Origin: Psychromicrobium lacuslunae
GTDB taxonomy: Bacteria > Actinomycetota > Actinomycetes > Actinomycetales > Micrococcaceae
DNA: 64,000 bases
NCBI RefSeq assembly: GCF_000950575.1
Contig: NZ_CP011005.1
Location: 3,410,001-3,474,000 of the forward strand
Direction: 5' to 3'
In this document: positions 56,020 to 64,000 of the stretch, in pieces
How the letters are laid out: the number at the start of each line of letters is the position of its first letter
How positions within the stretch are numbered: the stretch's first letter is position 1
The notes under the pieces: model-generated
The model's database searches: none
Told to the model about the DNA's origin: nothing
What the model saw: only the letters and a program-made list of their open reading frames with translations
Translations under genes and position numbers: made by a program

Positions 56020-57214
56020 GATCCATCTGAAACACGAATGGGCGGTGGCTCGTCAGATCGCCTATGACTGTGCGGACCGCGTCGCCGAGGAAAGCTTGCC
56101 GCTTGCCGCTGCCCTGAACCGGGTCCTCAGCGAAGCGGTGTTCAGCGCGCAAGACATCCCACATTTCGACTCTTCTGCGATGGACGGCTGGGCCGTCAAC
56201 GGCAGTCCGCCTTGGATTTTCGTATCGGCCGGTGAGCGGCTCTTTCCCGGTCAAGCCAGTGCTATTCTGACCGGCGGGAACTTGCCGTTGGGGGCAAAAG
56301 CAGTGCTGCGTAGCGAGAGCGGTCTGGTGACGACCGACCAGGAAGGGTTACCGGTGCTGAACCTGAGCCCTGAAGCTAAGCCCGGTGAACCACGCAGTGG
56401 TCAGCACATTCGTCGTAGCGGTCAGGAAGCGTCCGCGGGCGAACTCCTGCTGCCGGTGGGCACCGAATTAAGCCCACCGGCTTTAGCGCTCGCCGCTTTG
56501 GCTGGAGCAGATGTGCTGCGAGTCAGCGGCCGACCGCGAGTCGAGTTGTTCTTCACCGGAGACGAAGTCATTGGGCACGGCATCCCAGAAGTCGGCCAGG
56601 TGCGTGATGTTTTTAGCCCACAATTGGCTGCTGTGCTGGAATCTCTCGGGGGTACCGTGCTCGGTCAGCGACGACTTAGTGATGATCTGCTCGAGACCAC
56701 CGAGGCCCTGGAGAAGTCCGAGGCCACCGTGCTGATCACCACCGGTGGTACCGGTAGTTCAAGCGCTGACCATCTGCACACCGCGATCAGCCAGCTGGGC
56801 GGAGAATTGCTGATTGACGGGGTGGCAATGCGTCCGGGAGGGCCCAGCATCCTGGCGACGCTACCGGCCAACGGCGCTGGCTCCGGTCCACGATACTTAG
56901 TGGGTTTGCCGGGAAACCCGTTGGCCGCCTTCATGGCCTTGTTGACGCTGGCCGAACCTTTACTCGCCGGGCTGAACGGCGAACAACGTCCGGAAACCTT
57001 TGAACTTGCCGCCGGTGTGGCGATTGAGCCACTCGCTGGAAGGACCCGGTTAATGCCCTATCGTGAGCTCTACGGCCTGGCCTCCCCGGTGAACAAGGCT
57101 GAGGCGGCAATGCTGCGAGGGCTAGCCGAAGCCGACGGCGTCCTGATCATGCCGCCGCATGGCGTCCGGATGGGAGAGCCGGTACAGGCGCTACGGCTGC
57201 CCTGGAAACTCTAA
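56012..57214 (+). CDS. moeA: Molybdopterin molybdenumtransferase
   Basis: A 400-residue MoeA-type enzyme that inserts molybdate into molybdopterin. DSSAMDGWAV is the N-terminal signature, ELFFTGDEVIG begins the G-domain, TTGGTGSSSADHLHTAI is the nucleotide loop, and GLPGNPLAAFMALLTLAEPLL is conserved. ATG at 56012 overlaps the previous stop; an in-frame upstream start lies inside that gene. It works with the MobA-like enzyme for the oxidoreductase at 57253. Confidence 0.95.
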   Translation: MAEIHLKHEWAVARQIAYDCADRVAEESLPLAAALNRVLSEAVFSAQDIPHFDSSAMDGWAVNGSPPWIFVSAGERLFPGQASAILTGGNLPLGAKAVLRSESGLVTTDQEGLPVLNLSPEAKPGEPRSGQHIRRSGQEASAGELLLPVGTELSPPALALAALAGADVLRVSGRPRVELFFTGDEVIGHGIPEVGQVRDVFSPQLAAVLESLGGTVLGQRRLSDDLLETTEALEKSEATVLITTGGTGSSSADHLHTAISQLGGELLIDGVAMRPGGPSILATLPANGAGSGPRYLVGLPGNPLAAFMALLTLAEPLLAGLNGEQRPETFELAAGVAIEPLAGRTRLMPYRELYGLASPVNKAEAAMLRGLAEADGVLIMPPHGVRMGEPVQALRLPWKL

Positions 57215-57252
57215 GCCAGCCCCTGCTCAGAAGTCTGAGTTGAAGTAAGCAG

Positions 57253-59565
57253 TCAGCTGCTATGCCGTTCCAGCCTGATCACGACCGCTTTTGAGGTCGG
57301 GGTGCCACTGACGTCGGCAGTCGACTCCAAGGGCACTAGCACGTTGGTCTCCGGATAGTAGGCGGCCGCGCAGCCCCGTGGAGTGGAGTAGGGAATCACC
57401 CGGAAAGCGGTGGCCCGGCGCTCGCTGTACTCGTCCGTTTTCGGGTCCCGCCACTCCGAGATCAGATCCACTAATTCATCGGCTAATAGGCCACGCTCGT
57501 CAAGGTCGGCCTGATGGATGAAAACCACTCGCCGACCGCCGCGGACGCCGCGATAACGATCGTCCTTGCCGTAGATGGTGGTGTTGTACTGATCGTGCGA
57601 ACGGAGGGTTTGGAGCAGCAAGCGTCCCTCCGGAACCTGCGGGTATTCCAGCTGGTTGGCGGTGAACACCGCCTTACCGCTTGGTGTACTGAAACGTCGA
57701 GCGTCTCGTGGCCCGTGTGGCAGCACAAAGCCGCCAGGCTTGTCGATTTTCTCTTCGTAATCGGAGAAACCTGGTACCACCGCGGAAATATGACGTCGGA
57801 TCAGTGAATAATCTGCGGCTAAGCCGGACCAATCTACCCGCGGCGCGCCCGGCAGCGGCTGGTCTGCTTCATCGGTGAAAAGCAGTTGGGCCAGCCCCGC
57901 AACGATGGCGACTTCGGAACGGAGCTGCCCGGAGGCAGGCTTGAGTCGGCCCTGCGATGCGTGCACGGCGCTCATTGAGTCCTCTACCGTGACGCGTTGC
58001 GCACCGCTACTCTGCTGATCCTGTTCGGTCCGGCCAAGGGTCGGCAGGATCAGCGCCCGCCGCCCGGTGACCAGGTGCGAGCGATTAAGTTTGGTGGAGA
58101 TCTGAACGGTGAGGCTTGTTGATCGCAGCGCCGCTTCGGTCACTTCGGTGTCGGGGGTGGCGCGGACGAAATTGCCGCCCATCCCGATGAAGACACGGAC
58201 CTGACCTGCGGCCATCGCCCGGATTGCCGCCACTGTGTCGAAGCCGTGCTTCCGCGGCGACTCAAAGTGGAATTCGGTATCGAGGGCCTGATGGAATGAT
58301 TCGGGCATCCGCTCAAAGATGCCCATGGTGCGATCGCCCTGCACATTTGAGTGCCCACGCACCGGGCAGACACCAGCACCCGCTTTGCCAATATTCCCCT
58401 GCAAAAGCAGCAGATTGACGACGTCCCGGAGGGTGGCGACTGAATGCTTATGTTGAGTCAATCCCATTGCCCAGCAGACGATCGTCTTTTGGGAGCCAAT
58501 CAGTGCCTGGGCAGTCGATCTGATTTGCGCTTCGCTCAGCCCGGTGGCTGTTAGCACGGCAGCCCAATCGAGCTCCGCCAGGCCAGCGCGATACTCCTCG
58601 AAGCCGGTGGTGTATTCGTCAATGAACTGCTGATCCAGCGCACCGGCGTCGAGCAGGCACTTACCGAGCGCCTGGAATAAGGCTTGGTCACCGCCGAGTT
58701 TGATCTGCAAGAAATCGTCGGCGATGGCGGTACCGCCGCCGATCAGCCCGCGCACCGTCTGCGGATTCTCGAAGCGCAGCAGGCCGGCCTCGGGCAGCGG
58801 GTTAATGGCAATAATGCGAGCGCCGTTTCGCTTGGCTTTCTCCAGCGCGGAGAGCATCCGTGGATGGTTGGTGCCAGGGTTTTGCCCAGCAATCAGAATC
58901 AACTCGGCCTGGTGCACGTCCTCAAGCGACACCGAACCCTTGCCAATGCCGATGGTCTCCCCGAGCGCCGAACCGGAGGATTCATGACACATATTCGAAC
59001 AATCCGGCAGATTATTGGTGCCCAGACCGCGGACCAGCAACTGGTAGACGAAAGCTGCCTCATTGCTGGTCCGGCCGGAGGTATAGAAAACCGCCTGATC
59101 GGGGGTTTCCATCGCCCGCAGTTCATCGCGGATTAGGCCAAAGGCGGTATCCCAGTCGACCGGTCGATAGTGGCTGGCCCCTTCCTCAAGCAGCATGGGC
59201 TCCGTCAATCGGCCCTGCTGGCCCAGCCAGTAGTCGTCCTGCTGAGAGAGTTCGGCAATCGAATGCTCAGCGAAGAAAGCTGCAGATACTCGACGCTTAG
59301 TGGCTTCCTCCGCCACCGCTTTTGCCCCGTTCTCACAAAATTCGGCGATGTGCCGACGCTCGGCTTCTGGCCAAGCGCAGCCGGGACAGTCAAAGCCCTT
59401 CTTCTGATTAACCCGCAATAGGGTCTCGGCCGAGCGAAGTGGCCCCATTTGTTCGAGTGAAATCTGCAGGGCATGCACAATGCCGGGAATGCCGACGGCC
59501 GTCTTTTTCGGGACAGAAATGCGAAGTTCAGCTTCATCGATGCCTTCGCGCGGTGCTTTACTCAT
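57253..59565 (-). CDS. FdhF/YdeP-type molybdopterin oxidoreductase
   Basis: A 770-residue molybdopterin-dependent enzyme. The N-terminus has only FDCPGCAWPE, not the four-cysteine iron-sulphur motif, as in YdeP-type enzymes. The active-site segment NMCHESSGSALGETIGIGKG carries the Mo-ligand cysteine. Further motifs are LILIAGQNPGTNHPRM, IIAINPLPEAG and GGNFVRATPD. FdhD, required to activate such enzymes, is encoded divergently 33 bp away. No NADH or membrane partner is nearby, so the substrate is uncertain (formate or a related small compound). Confidence 0.92.
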   Translation of the reverse strand: MSKAPREGIDEAELRISVPKKTAVGIPGIVHALQISLEQMGPLRSAETLLRVNQKKGFDCPGCAWPEAERRHIAEFCENGAKAVAEEATKRRVSAAFFAEHSIAELSQQDDYWLGQQGRLTEPMLLEEGASHYRPVDWDTAFGLIRDELRAMETPDQAVFYTSGRTSNEAAFVYQLLVRGLGTNNLPDCSNMCHESSGSALGETIGIGKGSVSLEDVHQAELILIAGQNPGTNHPRMLSALEKAKRNGARIIAINPLPEAGLLRFENPQTVRGLIGGGTAIADDFLQIKLGGDQALFQALGKCLLDAGALDQQFIDEYTTGFEEYRAGLAELDWAAVLTATGLSEAQIRSTAQALIGSQKTIVCWAMGLTQHKHSVATLRDVVNLLLLQGNIGKAGAGVCPVRGHSNVQGDRTMGIFERMPESFHQALDTEFHFESPRKHGFDTVAAIRAMAAGQVRVFIGMGGNFVRATPDTEVTEAALRSTSLTVQISTKLNRSHLVTGRRALILPTLGRTEQDQQSSGAQRVTVEDSMSAVHASQGRLKPASGQLRSEVAIVAGLAQLLFTDEADQPLPGAPRVDWSGLAADYSLIRRHISAVVPGFSDYEEKIDKPGGFVLPHGPRDARRFSTPSGKAVFTANQLEYPQVPEGRLLLQTLRSHDQYNTTIYGKDDRYRGVRGGRRVVFIHQADLDERGLLADELVDLISEWRDPKTDEYSERRATAFRVIPYSTPRGCAAAYYPETNVLVPLESTADVSGTPTSKAVVIRLERHSS

Positions 59566-59598
59566 ACTTCACTCTAACGCCGGGTTTAGGCTGAAGGG

Positions 59599-60459
59599 GT
59601 GAGTAGATTGACAAAAAGGGCACGGATTCACAAGGTACGGCTGAATTCGGACGAATCAGCCGAGCAACAGCTCACGGTGACCACGGTGCAACGCGAGGAC
59701 CAGCTGGCGGCTGAGGAGCCCCTAGAGATGCGGATTGGTGATGATCCGTTCTCCGTGACAATGCGGACGCCAGGTGATGATTTCGACCTGGTCGCGGGTT
59801 TCCTGGTCTCTGAAGGGGTAATTGCCGATCCGGCAGAACTCATCTCACTGCGTTTCTGTGCTGGCGAAGACGAGAATGGCCAGCAAACCTTTAATGTGGT
59901 GCAAGCTCAACTCCGACCAGATGTGCGAGTGCCCGACCTGCACCGTCACGTCTACACCACGAGCTCCTGCGGAATCTGCGGCACCGCTTCCATTGAGGCG
60001 GTTCGGAAAGACTCAAGGTTCGCTACCTTGGAACAGTCAGTCAGTATTCCACTGCCTATTCTGGCGGACTTGCCGGAGCGCCTGAAGCGGGCGCAGCGGC
60101 TTTTCGCTAAGACCGGTGGCGTGCATGCCGCCGGACTTTTCGACCTGGACGGTGAACTGCTTTGCCTGCGGGAAGATGTCGGCCGACATAATGCGGTAGA
60201 CAAGGTTATCGGTTGGGCATTGCGCCAGGGCAGCTTGCCGCTGACCTCGACGGTGCTTCAGGTTTCTGGCCGGGCCTCCTTCGAACTGGTGCAGAAGGCT
60301 GCGATGGCGGGGATTCCTCTGCTGGCCGCGGTGAGCGCACCTTCGTCCTTAGCGGTGCAACTGGCCGAGGAAGTAGGAATGGGACTGGTGGGGTTCAGCC
60401 GGGGAAACTCGCTGAACATCTATGCCGGAGCCGAACGAATCGAGCTGGCTGAGGGCTAG
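59599..60459 (+). CDS. fdhD: Formate dehydrogenase accessory sulfurtransferase FdhD
   Basis: A 286-residue protein that transfers sulfur to the Mo cofactor of formate-dehydrogenase-like enzymes. Hallmarks are TPGDDFDLVAGFLVSEGVI, TTSSCGICG with the catalytic cysteines, TGGVHAAGLFD, CLREDVGRHNAVDKVIGWAL and FELVQKAAMAGIPLLAAVSAPSSLAV. GTG start at 59599. It is divergent from its probable client at 57253. Confidence 0.96.
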   Translation: MSRLTKRARIHKVRLNSDESAEQQLTVTTVQREDQLAAEEPLEMRIGDDPFSVTMRTPGDDFDLVAGFLVSEGVIADPAELISLRFCAGEDENGQQTFNVVQAQLRPDVRVPDLHRHVYTTSSCGICGTASIEAVRKDSRFATLEQSVSIPLPILADLPERLKRAQRLFAKTGGVHAAGLFDLDGELLCLREDVGRHNAVDKVIGWALRQGSLPLTSTVLQVSGRASFELVQKAAMAGIPLLAAVSAPSSLAVQLAEEVGMGLVGFSRGNSLNIYAGAERIELAEG

Positions 60460-60618
60460 AAAAAGACCGTCCACACTGTTTCAGCGTGCCTTGTTGCCGT
60501 TCGAGTTCTGTGGATAGGCTGGAATCGCCGATGCGTTGGCAATTCTTTCAAAGCCGATTAGGCTCAATTAAATCATTATCAGAGACAAAACCCCCTACTG
60601 TCTTAATAGGAGACACTT

Positions 60619-63600
60619 GTGCACGATGATCGTCGCCTGACCGAGGCTCGACTAGACCGGTTTATCCGAGAACGGCTGGAACGAGCTCTCTATTTGAGGT
60701 CTACTCAGCTGACCGTCAGCGGTTGGCAGGTTCCGGATGAACCGGTACCTTTTGACGAAGCGATCACGCAACAGTTTGAAGCTGTGCAAAACGGCGAGGC
60801 TTGGGGCGCCCCGTGGAGCACTAAATGGTTGCATGTCACCGGTCAGCTACCCGAAGACTACGCAAAGTCCGGCGCTCGGCTGGAGATCGTCGCCGAACTT
60901 GGTTACAGCAATGAGATGCCCGGGTTCCAATGTGAGGGCATAGCTTGGCGGCCCGATGGCAGCATCGTCAAGGCACTTTCGCCGCGTAATAAGTATTTGC
61001 CCGTTGAGCAGCTTTCGGTCGGTCAGGATGGCCGCATCGACTTCTATATTGAGGCGGCAGCAAACCCGGACGTCGCGCAGGGCTGGACGTTCCAGCCCAA
61101 CCCGCTGGGCGATAAGGCGACCGCAGGCAAGGAGCCGATTTACACCTTTGGCGGTGTCACACTGGCCGAGCTGGATGAGACCGTTTGGGAACTAAACCAG
61201 GATGTCTGGACACTGGCCGGGCTGATGCATGAGCTGCCGACCGAATTGCCGCGTCGCCATGAAATTCTCCGCGCACTTGAGCGAATGCTCGATGTGATGG
61301 ACCCCGACGACATTTCCGGGACCGCTCAGGCCGGTCGGGAAGCGCTCGCCGGAGTGCTGAGTCAACCCGCCTACGCCTCCGCACATCAAGTGGTGGCCAC
61401 CGGACACGCGCATATTGACTCGGCCTGGCTGTGGCCGGTACGCGAGACGATCCGTAAATGTGCCCGGACCTTCTCCAATGTGGTCGCCCTGATGGACGAG
61501 TATCCGGACTTCGTTTTTTCTTGTTCTTCGGCCCAGCAGCTCTCCTGGATCAAGGAGTTCTATCCTGAGCTATTCGAACGCATCAAGGTCAAAGTTGCGG
61601 CCGGACAGTTCGTGCCGGTTGGCGGGATGTGGGTTGAGTCCGACACCAATATGCCCGGTAGCGAGGCGATGGCTCGCCAGTTTGTGGAAGGCAAGAGCTT
61701 CTTCCGCCGCGAGTTCGGCATCGACTGCAAGGAAGCTTGGTTGCCGGATTCGTTTGGCTACTCCGGAGCGCTGCCGCAAATCGTTGATGCCGCCGGCATC
61801 GATTGGTTCTTGACCCAGAAGATTTCCTGGAACCAGGTCAATGTGATGCCACACCACACCTTCCAATGGGAGGGTATCGACGGTACCCGGGTGTTCACGC
61901 ACTTTCCGCCCGTGGACACTTACAACAGCGAATTGAGCGGCCGGGAACTCGCGCATGCCCAGAGCAATTACCGTGAGAAGGGGCGTAGCAATGTTTCCTT
62001 GGCTCCCTTTGGCTGGGGCGACGGCGGTGGCGGTCCAACCCGCGAAATGATCGCTGCTGCCCGGCGTACTGCTTCCTTAGAAGGCTCACCCAAGGTCCGG
62101 ATGGGTAGCGCGAAGAGCTTCTTCGAGCAGGCGCAGGCGGAATACCCGGCCCCGCCGGTCTGGCTCGGTGAGATGTATCTCGAACTGCACCGGGGTACCT
62201 ACACCTCGCAGTCGAACACCAAGAAGGGCAACCGGCGCAGCGAGCACCTGCTCCGCGAGGCCGAGCTCTGGGCGGCCACCGCGACGGTGCGCAAGGGCGT
62301 TGCTTATCCGGCGGCCGAGTTGAAGCGACTCTGGCAGCTGGTGCTGCTTCAGCAGTTCCACGATATTCTGCCGGGCAGCTCAATCGCCTGGGTACACCAG
62401 GATGCTGAGCGAAATTACGCCGCGATAGCCAAGGAACTGGAAGAGATCATCGCCTCCTCGATGCGTACTTTGGTCGGCGAGGGGGACACCGAGTTCACTT
62501 TCAATGCGGCACCGCATGAGCGTTCCGGAGTGCCGGCGCTCGCTGCCGTTCCCTCGGTGAGTGTTGAAACTCCGGTCGAGGTGACCGAGGCCGATGGTGG
62601 CTATGTTTTGGACAATGGCATCATCCGTGCGGTGATCGATGCCAATGGTCTGATCACCTCGCTGATGGACTACGCCAGCGGACGCGAGGCGATTGCACCG
62701 GGTGGAGCGGGTAACCATCTCGAATTGCACCGTGACACCCCGAATGCCTGGGACGCCTGGGATATTGACGAGTTCTATCGGCATAATGTCACCGATTGCA
62801 CGGAGGCCCGCTCGGTCACCTTGGAAAGTGCGGGCTGGGACGCCGTCGTGGTGGTGGAACGACTGATCGGTACCTCGCCGCTCACTCAGCGAATCAGCCT
62901 TTCGGCGGGTTCACCCTCGCTCACCATTACCAGCCAGATCGACTGGCAGGAAAGTCAGAAACTACTCAAGTTGGGCTTTGAACTGGATGTCCGTGCCGAC
63001 CGAAGCGCTTCAGAAACCCAGTTCGGTCATGTTTTCCGACCCACCCACACCAACACCTCGTGGGAGACCGCCAAGTTTGAGATCTGCGCACATCGCTGGA
63101 TCCACGTCGCGGAGCCCGGTTATGGGGTCGCGGTCAGCAACGGTTCAACCTATGGTCACGATGTCACTCGGGCAGTACGCGAAGCTGACGGTGGCACCAC
63201 CACGACAGTGCGGTTGTCGCTGCTCCGGGCACCGAAGTCACCCGACCCCTTCACCGACCAGGGCGAGCACGAGTTAGTGGTGAGTATCCGGCCAGGTGCC
63301 GCGATCGCTGACGCCGTCGAGGAGGGCTACCGGACCAACCTGGCACCGCGTACCATTACCGGTGCCGAGGCGGTGCAGCCGCTGTTCAGCGTCTTCAACG
63401 CGGCCTTGGTGGTTGAGGCGGTCAAGCTCGCCGAAGACGGCTCGGGAGACGTGATTGTCAGACTGTACGAATCGTTAGGGGAGCGTTCCACCGGTTTGAT
63501 CCGAGCAGGGTACCCGGTCTCTGGTGTTGAGGTCGTCGATCTGCTGGAGGAAGCTTTACCGGCTCCGGTGGGCGTGGTACTCGGTGCGGATTCCGTTGAA

Positions 63601-63648
63601 CTGACCTTGCGTCCCTTCCAATTGGTCACGCTAAGGTTCAAGCGCTAA
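60619..63648 (+). CDS. GH38 family alpha-mannosidase
   Basis: A 1009-residue glycoside hydrolase family 38 enzyme. GHAHIDSAWLWPVRE carries zinc ligands, GGMWVESDTNMPGSEA carries the nucleophile Asp, and LPDSFGYSGALPQI and LELHRGTYTSQS are conserved in bacterial members. The C-terminal third is the beta-sandwich domain. There is no signal peptide, so it is cytoplasmic. GTG start follows AGGAGAC. It stands alone; mannoside import would rely on another locus. Confidence 0.96.
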   Translation: MHDDRRLTEARLDRFIRERLERALYLRSTQLTVSGWQVPDEPVPFDEAITQQFEAVQNGEAWGAPWSTKWLHVTGQLPEDYAKSGARLEIVAELGYSNEMPGFQCEGIAWRPDGSIVKALSPRNKYLPVEQLSVGQDGRIDFYIEAAANPDVAQGWTFQPNPLGDKATAGKEPIYTFGGVTLAELDETVWELNQDVWTLAGLMHELPTELPRRHEILRALERMLDVMDPDDISGTAQAGREALAGVLSQPAYASAHQVVATGHAHIDSAWLWPVRETIRKCARTFSNVVALMDEYPDFVFSCSSAQQLSWIKEFYPELFERIKVKVAAGQFVPVGGMWVESDTNMPGSEAMARQFVEGKSFFRREFGIDCKEAWLPDSFGYSGALPQIVDAAGIDWFLTQKISWNQVNVMPHHTFQWEGIDGTRVFTHFPPVDTYNSELSGRELAHAQSNYREKGRSNVSLAPFGWGDGGGGPTREMIAAARRTASLEGSPKVRMGSAKSFFEQAQAEYPAPPVWLGEMYLELHRGTYTSQSNTKKGNRRSEHLLREAELWAATATVRKGVAYPAAELKRLWQLVLLQQFHDILPGSSIAWVHQDAERNYAAIAKELEEIIASSMRTLVGEGDTEFTFNAAPHERSGVPALAAVPSVSVETPVEVTEADGGYVLDNGIIRAVIDANGLITSLMDYASGREAIAPGGAGNHLELHRDTPNAWDAWDIDEFYRHNVTDCTEARSVTLESAGWDAVVVVERLIGTSPLTQRISLSAGSPSLTITSQIDWQESQKLLKLGFELDVRADRSASETQFGHVFRPTHTNTSWETAKFEICAHRWIHVAEPGYGVAVSNGSTYGHDVTRAVREADGGTTTTVRLSLLRAPKSPDPFTDQGEHELVVSIRPGAAIADAVEEGYRTNLAPRTITGAEAVQPLFSVFNAALVVEAVKLAEDGSGDVIVRLYESLGERSTGLIRAGYPVSGVEVVDLLEEALPAPVGVVLGADSVELTLRPFQLVTLRFKR

Positions 63649-63729
63649 ACCAGCACGGCCGCCACCTGCCACGCAAGGGCCTGCAAAGGCTGGACGAGCG
63701 TCCGGGGTTGGTGGTGTGAGCCGAAACAG

Positions 63730-63761
63730 AAAATGGAGAGGGATATTTCCCTCTCCATTTT
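63730..63761 (+). terminator. Terminator after the alpha-mannosidase gene
   Basis: AAAATGGAGAGGGA and TCCCTCTCCATTTT form a 14-bp stem around TATT, followed by a short TTT-rich stretch. The region 63649-63903 otherwise shows no supported gene. Confidence 0.75.
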
Positions 63762-63903
63762 CAATTTATACCCGAGAGGGGGGCTTGCGGCAAGGCCCCC
63801 GTGGTGGCGCACAATGGTCAGTCGAAGATGGAGTCCGTGGCCGAGAAACCCTTGGCTGTGGCTCGAGACAGTGAACCGTTAAGCGGAGCCGAGGAACCAC
63901 AAC

Positions 63904-64000
63904 CATGAATCTGAGCGCTTTCAACCTGCCAGCAAACCTCGTTGCGAAAGCAGATCCGGAACTCATCCAACCCGATGAAGTCCACTTTGCGATGATTGAG
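63904..64000 (+). CDS. Unidentified gene, 5' end only
   Basis: Starts at ATG after GAGGAACC and runs off the window end. Only 32 residues are seen (NLSAFNLPANLVAKADPELI, then QPDEVHFAMIE). They are plausible protein sequence but too short to name a family. Confidence 0.55.

Noticed and set aside
58684-59136. 150-codon plus-strand frame inside the molybdopterin oxidoreductase gene
   Set aside because: Antisense shadow without motifs.

Overview
The window is a chromosomal segment of a high-GC Gram-positive bacterium, most likely a member of the Micrococcaceae (Arthrobacter / Renibacterium / Psychromicrobium neighbourhood). The evidence is an actinobacterial 16S-23S-5S operon without spacer tRNAs, and typical actinobacterial genes: MsiK-type sugar ABC ATPase, OtsAB, IdeR, XPB-type helicase with its Helicase_C_3 partner, DUF3027, DUF3263, DUF2630, mycobacterial-type SerC and c-di-AMP riboswitches on cell-wall hydrolase genes. 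By eye the GC content is in the high fifties, low for the family; I could not compute it. I see no prophage, transposon, CRISPR array or integrase; the window looks like stable chromosomal backbone.

Layout. 1-6.8 kb: the 3' end of a PLP-dependent cysteine synthase/cystathionine beta-synthase-like gene, then a complete rRNA operon with two promoters, boxA-like sites and a 23S processing stalk. 6.9-16 kb: a GNAT-like protein, a GlcD-type FAD oxidase, a Ser/Thr/Pro-rich surface protein, a kinase-like DUF4032 protein, the MsiK ATPase, the trehalose genes otsA-otsB, a membrane-anchored DsbA-like protein and a tRNA-Thr. 16-22.6 kb: small genes, then a ten-gene minus-strand cluster of Asp23/Gls24-type envelope proteins, AmaP, CsbD, an ECF sigma factor with a zinc-finger/Asp23 partner, and cutC. 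22.6-34.9 kb: FemX-like transferase, ThrE-like exporter, Fpg/Nei glycosylase, a siderophore-interacting protein with an iron box, a GH1 glucosidase/MFS pair, Ung, an LytR_C protein, an orphan lipoprotein binding protein, a MerR/NmrA pair and a TM2 protein.

35-50 kb: groEL behind two CIRCE elements, an autoregulated-looking LacI gene, an operon in which an ECF sigma factor lies between two O6-alkylguanine methyltransferases, RNase H fused to a DUF4440-like domain, a two-component system, the XPB helicase operon, a cold-shock protein with DUF3027, and serC. 50-57 kb: ideR, then a cell-wall hydrolase region (M23 peptidase and two NlpC/P60 proteins) with two c-di-AMP riboswitches, an HNH endonuclease, and molybdenum-cofactor genes. 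57-64 kb: a YdeP-type molybdopterin oxidoreductase divergent from fdhD, a GH38 alpha-mannosidase, and the start of an unidentified gene at the right edge.

Themes. Envelope homeostasis recurs (Asp23 cluster, FemX, M23 and NlpC/P60 hydrolases, LytR_C, trehalose synthesis), as does DNA repair (two Ogt, Fpg/Nei, Ung, XPB helicase, HNH). The least explained parts are the translationally coupled Asp23/sigma cluster, the Ogt-sigma-Ogt operon, a pair of near-identical-length dispersed palindromes (16048 and 40091), and two nearly identical CRP-like sites (12428 and 22580).
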